Shown piece after piece: positions 7,975-15,587 of a stretch of DNA of 29,708 nucleotides. Below the pieces are notes generated by a model, which was not told where the DNA came from, ran no database searches, and was given only the letters and a program-made list of their open reading frames with translations. Location of the stretch: contig DBYQ01000052.1 in assembly GCA_002310015.1 (NCBI GenBank), forward strand, positions 1-29,708, in the 5' to 3' direction. Position 1 is the first letter of the stretch. The number at the start of each line of letters is the position of its first letter. This DNA is from Bacteroidales bacterium UBA1182 (GTDB taxonomy: Bacteria > Bacteroidota > Bacteroidia > Bacteroidales > Bacteroidaceae). The position numbers and the translations under genes are program-made.

Positions 7975-8895
7975 ATGGACCAAACAGGCAGAAGTCTGAT
8001 TTCACTTGAAGGGCTGAACAGGGATGACATTCTCTGGCTCTTGGGCCACGCAGCCAAGTTCGAGGCCAATCCCAACAGCAAGATACTGGACGGGAAAATC
8101 GTTGCTACGCTCTTTTTTGAACCTTCAACCAGAACAAGACTCAGTTTTGAGACTGCAGTAAACCGTTTAGGCGGTCGTGTCATCGGTTTTTCCGATGCTG
8201 CAACAACCAGTTCATCAAAGGGTGAAACACTCAAGGACACCATAATGATGGTTAGCAATTATGCTGACCTCATTATCATGCGCCATTATCTGGAAGGAGC
8301 CGCCCGATACGCGAGCGAAGTATCCCCTGTACCTATCATCAACGCTGGAGACGGAGCGAACCAACACCCTTCACAGACCATGCTTGACCTATACTCCATG
8401 CTCAAGACCCAGGGACGTCTGGATGGCTTGAACATATATCTGGTAGGTGATCTTAAATACGGGCGTACCGTACACTCCATGCTTACGGCCATGAGATTCT
8501 TCAATCCCACATTCCATTTCATCTCTCCCGATGAACTGAAGATGCCGGAGGAATACAAGGAATACTGCCGCAACAATGGCATCAAGTTCCAGGAACACAC
8601 CTGTTTCGATGAAGAGACAATAGCCGACGCCGACATTCTCTATATGACAAGAGTACAGCGCGAGCGCTTTACAGACCTCATGGAGTATGAGCGTGTAAAG
8701 GATATGTTTATCCTGAAAAACGAGATGCTTCGCAGCGCCAAGCCCAACCTCAAGATCCTGCATCCGCTGCCGAGAGTGAATGAAATAGCTCAGGATGTTG
8801 ACGCCAATCCGCATGCTTATTATTTCCAACAGGCCAAGAACGGTCTTTTTGTACGTGAGGCTCTGATCTGCAATGCTTTGAATCTTCTAAAATGA
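7975..8895 (+). CDS. pyrB: Aspartate carbamoyltransferase catalytic subunit
   Basis: PyrB, 306 residues from the chosen ATG. It joins carbamoyl phosphate and aspartate to give N-carbamoyl-aspartate, the committed step of pyrimidine synthesis. The carbamoyl-phosphate loop FFEPSTRTRLSFE (47-59) is intact, as are HPSQTMLD (131-138) and the C-terminal HPLPRV loop that binds aspartate. The frame is open upstream to a TTG at 7948, which would add nine residues, but that TTG lies inside the predicted -7 box. The stop overlaps the pyrI start in an ATGA junction. A separate regulatory subunit gene follows, so the enzyme should be the E. coli-like allosteric holoenzyme with c6r6 architecture. Confidence 0.96.
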   Translation: MDQTGRSLISLEGLNRDDILWLLGHAAKFEANPNSKILDGKIVATLFFEPSTRTRLSFETAVNRLGGRVIGFSDAATTSSSKGETLKDTIMMVSNYADLIIMRHYLEGAARYASEVSPVPIINAGDGANQHPSQTMLDLYSMLKTQGRLDGLNIYLVGDLKYGRTVHSMLTAMRFFNPTFHFISPDELKMPEEYKEYCRNNGIKFQEHTCFDEETIADADILYMTRVQRERFTDLMEYERVKDMFILKNEMLRSAKPNLKILHPLPRVNEIAQDVDANPHAYYFQQAKNGLFVREALICNALNLLK

Positions 8896-9365
8896 CAGTT
8901 ATGGAGAAATCGGCAAAATCAGAACTGCTTGTAGCAGCGCTTGAGAACGGAACGGTGATTGACCACATTCCGTCTGATAAAGTGTTTGACGTGGTTAACC
9001 TGTTAGGACTGACCGGTATAAACACTCCCATCACAATAGGCTCCAATCTGAGCAGCAAAAAGATGGGAAGCAAAGGTATAATCAAGATTGCAGACAAGTT
9101 CTTTTCTGAAAAGGAATGCAGCAAACTGTCTGTTGTCGCCCCGAACATAGTACTGAACATAATTCGTGACTATGAGGTTGTTGAAAAAAAGCGCATAGCC
9201 ATGCCTGATGAGGTACGCGGCATAGTAAAATGCGGCAATCCCAAATGCATTACCAATCACGAACCCATGCAGACTGTATTTGATGTAGTTGACAAGAAAA
9301 ACGGAACACTACGTTGCCGCTATTGCAATAAAGATATCCATAAAGGCGATATAAAACTGCTGTGA
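8892..9365 (+). CDS. pyrI: Aspartate carbamoyltransferase regulatory subunit
   Basis: PyrI, 157 residues, close to the E. coli protein in length. It carries the nucleotide-effector domain and, near the C-terminus, the zinc domain that docks on PyrB. The four zinc cysteines are present as CGNPKC (CX4C) and CRYC (CX2C), the same spacings as in E. coli. The N-terminal ENGTVIDHIPSDKVFDV stretch is the typical allosteric-site region that binds CTP or ATP. The ATG overlaps the pyrB stop by 4 bp; a second ATG lies three codons later and could also be used. The downstream barrel gene starts 2 nt after the pyrI stop. Confidence 0.95.
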   Translation: MTVMEKSAKSELLVAALENGTVIDHIPSDKVFDVVNLLGLTGINTPITIGSNLSSKKMGSKGIIKIADKFFSEKECSKLSVVAPNIVLNIIRDYEVVEKKRIAMPDEVRGIVKCGNPKCITNHEPMQTVFDVVDKKNGTLRCRYCNKDIHKGDIKLL

Positions 9366-9367
9366 CA

Positions 9368-10075
9368 ATGAAAGGTCATATCATGATATTGCTTGCTGTA
9401 CTGCTTCCGTCTGTCGCACTGCATGCTGAGAAAACAGACAGGAATGACCCTCCTGTCAAGACTCTCACTTGGGGAGCCAGAATAGGTTTTGCTGCAACCG
9501 GCACATATCTGAGTGATGCATTCATGAATGGTCATAAATACACGGAATACATTCAGGATACACAAGTAGGCAACTTTGCAGCCCTCCAATTTAGACTCAA
9601 CACCAGGAAGCTGCTCATCCAGTCTGGATTGGGATTAAGCTTCAATAAGTCATCTTACTATCTTGACAAGAACAGTTGGGACCAGAATTCCACTAAAAAG
9701 GATGAAATATCATGCTCCTACTCCATGATATCATTGACTGTGCCCCTTCAGTTCGGATTCAACATAATAAACCGTCATCCATACTGTATGTCGGCCTTCA
9801 CAGGGCCTCTTCTGAGATATACTCCCGACAAGTACTATTCTGTAGAATACAAGAATTTCCAGCCATATCAGTTTACGGATTCCCCAACCAGATTTATTCT
9901 AGGTTGGACTGCAGGCTTCAGCGTACAGATAGGAAGAACATTCCTGGATTTTGAATATGAGGCTACCATAAACAATGTGGCTAAGCCCATGTATGAAACT
10001 TCCGGAACCGATACTGATTATAAATTAAACAGAAGAGCAGGTGTAATATCATTCTCTTATGGAATAATGTTCTGA
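9368..10075 (+). CDS. Small outer-membrane beta-barrel protein (PorT-like fold), function unknown
   Basis: A 235-residue protein with a signal peptide (about 1-20: KGHIMILLAVLL, then LHA) and no lipobox. The mature part alternates short beta-strand-like stretches rich in Tyr, Phe, Ser and Gly, for example WGARIGFAATGTYL, LLIQSGLGLSF, ISLTVPLQFGFN, FILGWTAGFSVQIG and a terminal strand VISFSYGIMF ending in Phe. This is the pattern of the 8-10-strand outer-membrane barrels common in Bacteroidetes (porin-family/PorT-like). An upstream GTG would add two residues but overlaps the pyrI stop. It is 2 nt from pyrI and 23 nt from glyA, so it is almost certainly co-transcribed with pyrimidine and one-carbon genes. 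No substrate can be inferred. Confidence 0.8.
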   Translation: MKGHIMILLAVLLPSVALHAEKTDRNDPPVKTLTWGARIGFAATGTYLSDAFMNGHKYTEYIQDTQVGNFAALQFRLNTRKLLIQSGLGLSFNKSSYYLDKNSWDQNSTKKDEISCSYSMISLTVPLQFGFNIINRHPYCMSAFTGPLLRYTPDKYYSVEYKNFQPYQFTDSPTRFILGWTAGFSVQIGRTFLDFEYEATINNVAKPMYETSGTDTDYKLNRRAGVISFSYGIMF

Positions 10076-10098
10076 CAAGTAAACCAACAATATAAATT

Positions 10099-11379
10099 AT
10101 GAAAAGAGATCAAGAGATTTTTGACATCATTGAGCGCGAGCATCAGCGTCAGGCCAAGGGCATTGAGCTGATTGCATCAGAGAACTTTGTAAGTGACCAG
10201 GTCATGCAGGCCATGGGGTCATGCCTTACCAACAAATACGCTGAAGGTTATCCCGGTAAGCGTTACTACGGCGGTTGCGAGGTTGTCGACGAAGCTGAGA
10301 GCCTTGCCATTGCCCGCATCAAGAAACTGTTCGGTGCTGAGTATGCAAACGTACAGCCCCACTCCGGCGCACAGGCTAACGCTGCAGTTCTTCAGGCTGT
10401 CCTTATGCCGGGTGAAACTTTCATGGGACTCAATCTGGCTCATGGCGGTCACCTCTCACACGGTTCTGCAGTCAACTCATCAGGTATCCTCTACAATGCT
10501 GTAGGTTATGACCTGAATCCCGAGACTGGCCGAGTTGACTATGACAAGATGGAGCAGCTGGCACTTGAGGTTAAACCCAAGCTCATAATCGGTGGTGGTT
10601 CAGCATATTCACGCGAGTGGGATTATGCCCGCATGCGCAAGATTGCCGATGAAGTTGGCGCACTCCTGATGATTGACATGGCACACCCCGCAGGCCTTAT
10701 CGCTGCCGGCCTGCTTGAGAACCCTGTAAAATACGCTCACATCGTGACCTCTACCACCCACAAGACACTGCGCGGTCCCCGTGGCGGTATCATCCTGCTG
10801 GGTAAGGACTTCCAGGATCCGCGTGGCCGTAAGACCCCCAAGGGCGAGATCAAGATGATGTCACAGCTTCTTGACTCAGCTGTATTCCCCGGCACACAGG
10901 GCGGCCCACTGGAGCACGTCATCGCCGCCAAGGCCGTTGCATTCGGCGAGGCTCTCCAGCCTGAGTTCAAGGAGTATCAGATTCAGGTTCAGAAGAACGC
11001 CAAGAAGCTGGCCGAGGAGCTGACCAAGCGCGGATTCACAATCGTATCCGGTGGTACAGACAACCACAGCATGCTGGTTGACCTGCGTTCCAAGTATCCT
11101 GACCTGACCGGTAAGGTTGCTGAAAAGGCTCTTGTTGCAGCTGATATCACCGCTAACAAGAACATGGTTCCGTTTGACTCACGCAGCGCTTTCCAGACTT
11201 CAGGTCTGCGCTTTGGTACCCCCGCCATCACCACACGTGGTGCCAAGGAGGATCTGATGGTTACAATCGCTGAGATGATTGAGGAGGTTCTCAACGCACC
11301 TGAGGATGAGGCTGTAATAGCAAAGGTTCGCGCCCGCGTAAACAGCATTATGAAGGATTATCCCATGTTCGCATATTAA
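10099..11379 (+). CDS. glyA: Serine hydroxymethyltransferase
   Basis: GlyA, 426 residues, the standard length for a bacterial enzyme. It converts serine and tetrahydrofolate to glycine and 5,10-methylene-THF using PLP in the cytoplasm, feeding purine, thymidylate and methionine synthesis. Visible signatures are IASENFVS (25-32), EGYPGKRYYGGC (49-60), MIDMAHPAGLIAAG (191-204) and the PLP lysine Lys222 in TSTTHKTLRGPRGG. Codon use is clearly richer in G/C-ending codons than in the preceding barrel gene, as expected for a highly expressed gene. The leader is A/T-rich without a Shine-Dalgarno motif. A strong intrinsic terminator lies 18 nt after the stop. No separate promoter box was found, so read-through from pyrB is likely. 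Confidence 0.97.
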   Translation: MKRDQEIFDIIEREHQRQAKGIELIASENFVSDQVMQAMGSCLTNKYAEGYPGKRYYGGCEVVDEAESLAIARIKKLFGAEYANVQPHSGAQANAAVLQAVLMPGETFMGLNLAHGGHLSHGSAVNSSGILYNAVGYDLNPETGRVDYDKMEQLALEVKPKLIIGGGSAYSREWDYARMRKIADEVGALLMIDMAHPAGLIAAGLLENPVKYAHIVTSTTHKTLRGPRGGIILLGKDFQDPRGRKTPKGEIKMMSQLLDSAVFPGTQGGPLEHVIAAKAVAFGEALQPEFKEYQIQVQKNAKKLAEELTKRGFTIVSGGTDNHSMLVDLRSKYPDLTGKVAEKALVAADITANKNMVPFDSRSAFQTSGLRFGTPAITTRGAKEDLMVTIAEMIEEVLNAPEDEAVIAKVRARVNSIMKDYPMFAY

Positions 11380-11397
11380 GAGCAGGTGACAAACTTA

Positions 11398-11427
11398 AAA
11401 AAACCCGGCCATCAGGTCGGGTTTTTT
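11398..11427 (+). terminator. Intrinsic terminator after glyA
   Basis: A 13-bp stem (left arm 11398-11410, core ACCCGGCC; right arm 11415-11427, GGTCGGGT plus T-run) closes on a 4-nt ATCA loop with a single G-T wobble, and its right arm ends in six T. The left arm starts with A6, so a weaker T-run also faces the minus strand. Confidence 0.9.
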
Positions 11428-11439
11428 AATACAAAAAGC

Positions 11440-11447
11440 GAACTTTG
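11440..11447 (+). promoter_or_regulatory. Possible -7 box for pdxB
   Basis: GAACTTTG differs from TAnnTTTG by one base and lies between the glyA terminator and the pdxB ATG, where a promoter is expected. No convincing -33 element was seen. Initiation would fall near 11454. Confidence 0.33.
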
Positions 11448-11471
11448 CAGGACTTGACACAAGATTAACGA

Positions 11472-12605
11472 ATGAAAGTAGTATGTGACTCACATATACC
11501 TTTTCTCAAAGGAGTATTGGAACCGTACGCCGATGTGGTATATCTGCCTGGCAATGCTATAACCCCTGATCACGTACGCGATGCCGATGCACTTATAGTC
11601 AGGACCCGAACCAGGTGCGATGCGGCCCTACTTCAAGGCTCAAAAGTAAGATTCATCGCAACCGCGACAATCGGATTTGACCACATTGACACGGAATGGT
11701 GTGAATCAAACGGAATAACATGGACAAATGCTCCCGGATGCAATTCATGGTCCGTCCAGCAGTACATGGGTTCTCTACTGGTTAACATGTCAAGAGACTT
11801 TGGATTCAACTTCAAAGACAAGACCATAGGTATAGTAGGCGTTGGCAACGTAGGAAGCAAAGTGGCACGTCTTGCAGCCCTGCTTGGGTTCAGAGTCCTT
11901 CTCTGTGATCCGCCACGCTCAAGACGTGAAGGTGCTGGAGCGTTCGTTTCTCTGGATGAGATAATAAACCGGAGTGATATCATTACGCTCCATGTTCCAC
12001 TGATACACAATGGTGAGGATTACACTTTCCATGTGTTTGACAGTATCAGACTGGAGTCATTGAATGAGAATCAGATTCTCATCAACTCATCACGTGGTGA
12101 AGTTGTTGACGACAATGCCCTGAAAAAGGTTCTTAAGGAACATAGAATACGTGCCGCCGCACTTGATGTATGGGAAAATGAGCCTCAGATAGACAACGGA
12201 TTGCTTAAACTGCTCTACTCCGGCACCCCTCATATTGCAGGATACTCCCTTGACGGCAAGGCGATGGGAACGATGATGTGCGTCCAGGCATTGGGACGTT
12301 TCTATGACCTGCCATGCCGGAACTGGGAGGTAAATGACATACCGACGCCTGCACAACCTGCGGAATTCACCATTGATGCTTCAGATAAAAAGCCTCAGGA
12401 AGTACTGTCCGAGGCCATTCTTTACACATACGATGTCCTCAATGATTATGCAGCCCTGAAATCAGACATATCATATTTTGAGAAGCAACGTTCCGACTAT
12501 CCGGTCAGACGCGAATTCCCGGCTTTCAGCGTAAGAGTACTCAACGATGAAACTGGCCGATCAACAGTATTTTTGAGAGAAGCAGGGTTTAATATAACGG
12601 AATAA
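11472..12605 (+). CDS. pdxB: Erythronate-4-phosphate dehydrogenase
   Basis: PdxB-type D-2-hydroxyacid dehydrogenase of 377 residues. It oxidises 4-phospho-D-erythronate on the DXP-dependent route to pyridoxal 5'-phosphate. The Rossmann domain carries TIGIVGVGNVGSKVA (118-132) with the GxGxxG loop, followed by an acidic residue in LLCDPP. The catalytic set is represented by SSRGEVVDD, LDVWENEP and the HIAGYSLDGKA histidine segment. SerA is the main alternative, but the length, the PGCNSWSVQQY segment and the PdxB-like C-terminal dimerisation domain argue for PdxB. It follows the glyA terminator and precedes uxaE by 32 nt. PLP is the cofactor of the neighbouring GlyA, although a regulatory link is only a guess. 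Confidence 0.92.
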   Translation: MKVVCDSHIPFLKGVLEPYADVVYLPGNAITPDHVRDADALIVRTRTRCDAALLQGSKVRFIATATIGFDHIDTEWCESNGITWTNAPGCNSWSVQQYMGSLLVNMSRDFGFNFKDKTIGIVGVGNVGSKVARLAALLGFRVLLCDPPRSRREGAGAFVSLDEIINRSDIITLHVPLIHNGEDYTFHVFDSIRLESLNENQILINSSRGEVVDDNALKKVLKEHRIRAAALDVWENEPQIDNGLLKLLYSGTPHIAGYSLDGKAMGTMMCVQALGRFYDLPCRNWEVNDIPTPAQPAEFTIDASDKKPQEVLSEAILYTYDVLNDYAALKSDISYFEKQRSDYPVRREFPAFSVRVLNDETGRSTVFLREAGFNITE

Positions 12606-12617
12606 GAATTACATTTG
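12588..12617 (+). promoter_or_regulatory. Predicted promoter of uxaE-uxaC
   Basis: TACATTTG at 12610-12617 matches TAnnTTTG exactly. TTTA at 12588-12591, inside the end of pdxB, is one mismatch from the -33 element with 18 nt spacing. Initiation near 12624 gives a short A/T-rich leader before the ATG at 12638. Confidence 0.5.
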
Positions 12618-12637
12618 TAAACAAACCAAATATAGAC

Positions 12638-13888
12638 ATGAAACAATTAGGAAAATACTCATTCGGTATAGGTGACAGGTTCTCACATGAAGGTAAAGCA
12701 CAACTTTCTGCGCTGATTAATGCTGAAAAGGAATTCGGCATTCATTTTGTACCGGTCTGGAACAAATCAAACCGTGAGCATCAGATTATTGGAACAGAAC
12801 CCTCTGATACCCGCCGTGAGGCCGATGATGCAGTCAAGGCTCTTGGCTACAATAAGCCGTATTTTGTAGATGCTGACCACATCAATATGAACAATGTGGA
12901 CCGCTTCATTGACGCATCAGATTTCTTTACCATCGATGTAGCCGACTACATAGGTAAGGCCACCGATGCAGCCTCAACAGAAAAATTCGTGCAGTACAAC
13001 CTGAAGTATGCAGGCAATCTTGTCATCCCGGGCATTGAGCAGCCGTTCAAGGTTGACCGCAGCCTTATTGAGACCATGGCCGGCAAGTACCTGTTTGCTG
13101 TCCAGGAGGCCGGACGCATTTACCGCCATATTGCCGATAGGAAAGGTGCTGATAATTTTGTAACAGAGGTATCGATGGATGAGGTTGACTCACCCCAGAC
13201 ACCTATCGAGATATTCTTCATACTGAGCGCATTGGCACAGGAACAGGTTCCTGCACAGACAATAGCGCCCAAGTTCACCGGCCGGTTCAACAAAGGTGTT
13301 GAATACGTTGGTGACACTGCACAGTTTGAGAAAGAGTTCCGTGAAGACCTGCTGGTAATTGACTTTGCGGTCAAAGAATTCAACTTGCCGGAAGGACTCA
13401 AACTAAGCATACACTCCGGCAGTGACAAGTTCTCCATCTATCCCATCATGGGACGCCTCATCCGCAAGTACGATAAGGGCATACACATCAAGACTGCAGG
13501 AACCACCTGGCTGGAAGAGAACATAGGCCTGGCTTTGGCCGATGAAGGGGCCCTTGAATTGGCCAAGAAGATAGCCATATCGGCACTAGGACGCATGGAG
13601 GAACTTTGCATCCCCTACGCTACGGTGATTGACATAAATCCCGCCAAACTGCCCACAGCCGCGCAGATTGCCGCATGGAGCGGTCAGGAATACGCCCGTG
13701 CCCTGCGCCACAATCAGAAGGATCCGCTCTACAACCCGGATTTCCGCCAGCTTGTACATGTAAGCTATAAGATTGCAGCCGAGTATGGTGATGAGTTCTA
13801 TGCCGCATTAAAGCGCAACGCCAATGTAGTTGCAGAGCAAGTCAAAGAAAACATACTTGACAGGCACGTAGCACGCCTGTTTGAATAA
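12638..13888 (+). CDS. uxaE: Tagaturonate epimerase family protein
   Basis: A 416-residue protein of the UxaE (tagaturonate/fructuronate epimerase) family, which interconverts D-tagaturonate and D-fructuronate and so lets galacturonate enter the fructuronate-mannonate branch without the classical UxaB/UxaA route. Recognition rests on overall similarity to Bacteroidetes family members: the N-terminal SFGIGDRFSHEGKAQL, the FVDADHINMNNVDRF segment, LSIHSGSDKFSIYP and HIKTAGTTWLEE. The HSGSDKF and DADH segments hold conserved charged residues likely to bind metal and substrate, though I cannot assign each ligand. It lies 26 nt upstream of uxaC, and the product of UxaC is its substrate, which strongly supports the function. 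No uxuA, uxuB or kdgK is in the window. Confidence 0.85.
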   Translation: MKQLGKYSFGIGDRFSHEGKAQLSALINAEKEFGIHFVPVWNKSNREHQIIGTEPSDTRREADDAVKALGYNKPYFVDADHINMNNVDRFIDASDFFTIDVADYIGKATDAASTEKFVQYNLKYAGNLVIPGIEQPFKVDRSLIETMAGKYLFAVQEAGRIYRHIADRKGADNFVTEVSMDEVDSPQTPIEIFFILSALAQEQVPAQTIAPKFTGRFNKGVEYVGDTAQFEKEFREDLLVIDFAVKEFNLPEGLKLSIHSGSDKFSIYPIMGRLIRKYDKGIHIKTAGTTWLEENIGLALADEGALELAKKIAISALGRMEELCIPYATVIDINPAKLPTAAQIAAWSGQEYARALRHNQKDPLYNPDFRQLVHVSYKIAAEYGDEFYAALKRNANVVAEQVKENILDRHVARLFE

Positions 13889-13914
13889 CGATAAACCTGT
13901 TATTAACCATAAAT

Positions 13915-15324
13915 ATGACAAACAAACCTTTTATTCACGAGAATTTCCTGCTTCAGAATGAGACCGCAGTACATCTGTTTCATGACCACGCAAAGAAGCT
14001 GCCCATCATAGACTACCACTGTCATCTTAATCCGCAGGAGGTAGCTGAGGACCACAAGTTCCGCTCCATAACAGAGTTGTGGCTGGGTGGCGACCATTAT
14101 AAATGGCGTGCACTGCGCACCAATGGAGTAGCCGAGAAGTTCATTACCGGCGATGCATCGGACTGGGACAAGTTCCAGAAATGGGCCGAAACCATGCCCT
14201 ACTGCATGCGCAACCCGCTCTACCACTGGACCCACCTGGAGCTCAAGACCTGCTTCGGCATAGACAAGGTGCTCAATCCGCAGACCGCAAAGGAAATATA
14301 TGACGAGTGTAACGAGAAACTTGCCAGCCCGGAATTCAGTGCCCGTAATCTCATGCTCCATTACAATGTGGAAGCAGTCTGCACGACCGATGATCCTGTT
14401 GACTCATTAGAGTACCACAAGCAGGTACGTGAGAGCGGTTTCAAGGTCAAGGTTCTGCCCACCTGGCGCCCCGATATGGCTATGACCGTTGAGAATCCAT
14501 CTGCATACCGCGACTATATAGACAAGCTTGCCAAAGTCAGTGGTGTTTCAATCAACTGTTTTGACGATATCGTAAAGGCCCTTTTGGTCCGCCACAAATA
14601 CTTTGAGGAGCAGGGCTGCCGCCTGAGCGACCATGGTATGGAAGAGTTCTATGCCGATGACTTCACCGCCAAGGAACTTGATGAAATATTCAGCAAGGTC
14701 TATGGAGGCACAGCACTTACAGAATCAGAGATACGCAAGTTCAAGAGCGCAATGCTCATTGAGTTTGGCAAGATGGATGCTGACACTGGCTGGACCCAAC
14801 AGTTCCACTACGGTGTGATACGCAACCAGAATACCAAGATGTTCAACCTTATAGGTAAGGATACCGGTTTTGACTCAATGGCACAGGTTATGACAGCCAA
14901 GGCCATGAACCGTTATATGGACCGTCTGAACAGCATGGATAAACTCACCAAGACCATCATATACAACCTTAACCCTTCTGATTTTGAGATGGTAGGAACA
15001 ACAATCGGTAATTTCCAGGATGGAAGTGTACCAGGCAAGATCCAGCTTGGTGCCGGATGGTGGTTCCTGGACCAGAAGAACGGCATGGAGCAGCAAATGG
15101 AGGTATTAAGTATGCTGGGACTGCTGTCACGCTTTGTGGGTATGCTTACTGACAGCCGCTCATTCGTTTCATACGCACGCCACGAATATTTCCGCCGCAT
15201 ACTGTGCAACCTGATAGGTAATGATGTTGAGAAGGGTGAGATTCCTGCAAGTGAGATGAGCCGCATTGAACAGATGATTGAAGATATCTCTTATTACAAC
15301 GCCAAGAGATTCTTCAAATTCTGA
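13915..15324 (+). CDS. uxaC: Glucuronate (uronate) isomerase
   Basis: UxaC, 469 residues, the standard length. It isomerises D-glucuronate to D-fructuronate and D-galacturonate to D-tagaturonate in the cytoplasm. It belongs to the amidohydrolase TIM-barrel fold; the first metal-site motif IIDYHCHLNP (31-40) with His35 and His37 is clear. Other family signatures are TDDPVDSLEYH, LPTWRPDMA, QFHYGVIRNQNTKMF, GAGWWFLDQKNGM and the C-terminal LTDSRSFVSYARHEYFRRILCNLIG. It follows uxaE in the same transcript and an intrinsic terminator lies 32 nt after its stop, so the pair forms a two-gene catabolic unit. The later steps must be encoded elsewhere. Confidence 0.96.
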   Translation: MTNKPFIHENFLLQNETAVHLFHDHAKKLPIIDYHCHLNPQEVAEDHKFRSITELWLGGDHYKWRALRTNGVAEKFITGDASDWDKFQKWAETMPYCMRNPLYHWTHLELKTCFGIDKVLNPQTAKEIYDECNEKLASPEFSARNLMLHYNVEAVCTTDDPVDSLEYHKQVRESGFKVKVLPTWRPDMAMTVENPSAYRDYIDKLAKVSGVSINCFDDIVKALLVRHKYFEEQGCRLSDHGMEEFYADDFTAKELDEIFSKVYGGTALTESEIRKFKSAMLIEFGKMDADTGWTQQFHYGVIRNQNTKMFNLIGKDTGFDSMAQVMTAKAMNRYMDRLNSMDKLTKTIIYNLNPSDFEMVGTTIGNFQDGSVPGKIQLGAGWWFLDQKNGMEQQMEVLSMLGLLSRFVGMLTDSRSFVSYARHEYFRRILCNLIGNDVEKGEIPASEMSRIEQMIEDISYYNAKRFFKF

Positions 15325-15356
15325 CAAGCAGTATCTGAATAACAGCATTTTATATC

Positions 15357-15395
15357 GTTGCCCCGAGCTGGATTGTCTCAGGGCAACATTTTTTT
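15357..15395 (+). terminator. Intrinsic terminator after uxaC
   Basis: GTTGCCC (15357-15363) pairs with GGGCAAC (15381-15387), extended inside by GAG/CTC across one C-A mismatch, around a 9-nt loop. A run of seven T (15389-15395) follows after one A. It ends the uxaE-uxaC unit before the tRNA promoter. Confidence 0.85.
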
Positions 15396-15416
15396 GTAAA
15401 AAAGTATGCTTTTCAT

Positions 15417-15447
15417 TTTGGAGAACCAATTAAAAGCAATACCTTTG
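15417..15447 (+). promoter_or_regulatory. Promoter of tRNA-Lys (near-perfect consensus)
   Basis: TTTG at 15417-15420 and TACCTTTG at 15440-15447 are separated by exactly 19 nt, an exact match to the Bacteroidetes TTTG/TAnnTTTG consensus. Predicted initiation near 15454 leaves an 18-nt 5' leader to be removed by RNase P. A strong promoter fits a stable-RNA gene. Confidence 0.85.
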
Positions 15448-15471
15448 CATCGCTTTTTCAGGAAAGCAGTT

Positions 15472-15544
15472 GCGCGATTAGCTCAGTTGGTAGAGCAATT
15501 GACTCTTAATCAATGGGTCCAGGGTTCGAATCCCTGATCGCGTA
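15472..15544 (+). tRNA. tRNA-Lys (anticodon CUU)
   Basis: A 73-nt cloverleaf. The acceptor arm is GCGCGAT/ATCGCGT with a G1-U72 wobble, the D stem is GCTC/GAGC, the anticodon stem ATTGA/TCAAT holds loop CTCTTAA with anticodon CTT at 15505-15507, and the T arm is CAGGG-TTCGAAT-CCCTG. The discriminator is A and CCA is not encoded. The anticodon reads AAG. The gene is monocistronic, with its own promoter and a terminator that overlaps its 3' end. Confidence 0.95.
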
Positions 15545-15587
15545 CAAAAAAATAGAGACCTCGATGGTCTCTATTTTTTTGTACGCG
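15539..15587. terminator. Perfect bidirectional terminator hairpin overlapping the tRNA 3' end
   Basis: The left arm 15539-15560 and right arm 15566-15587 are perfect reverse complements (22 bp) around the 5-nt loop TCGAT. Each arm carries seven A or seven T, so a T-run follows the GGTCTCTA half on either strand. On the plus strand it ends the tRNA-Lys transcript; on the minus strand it could end read-through from the MBL/tamL unit. The outer 6 bp are the acceptor-stem bases of the tRNA itself. Confidence 0.88.
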
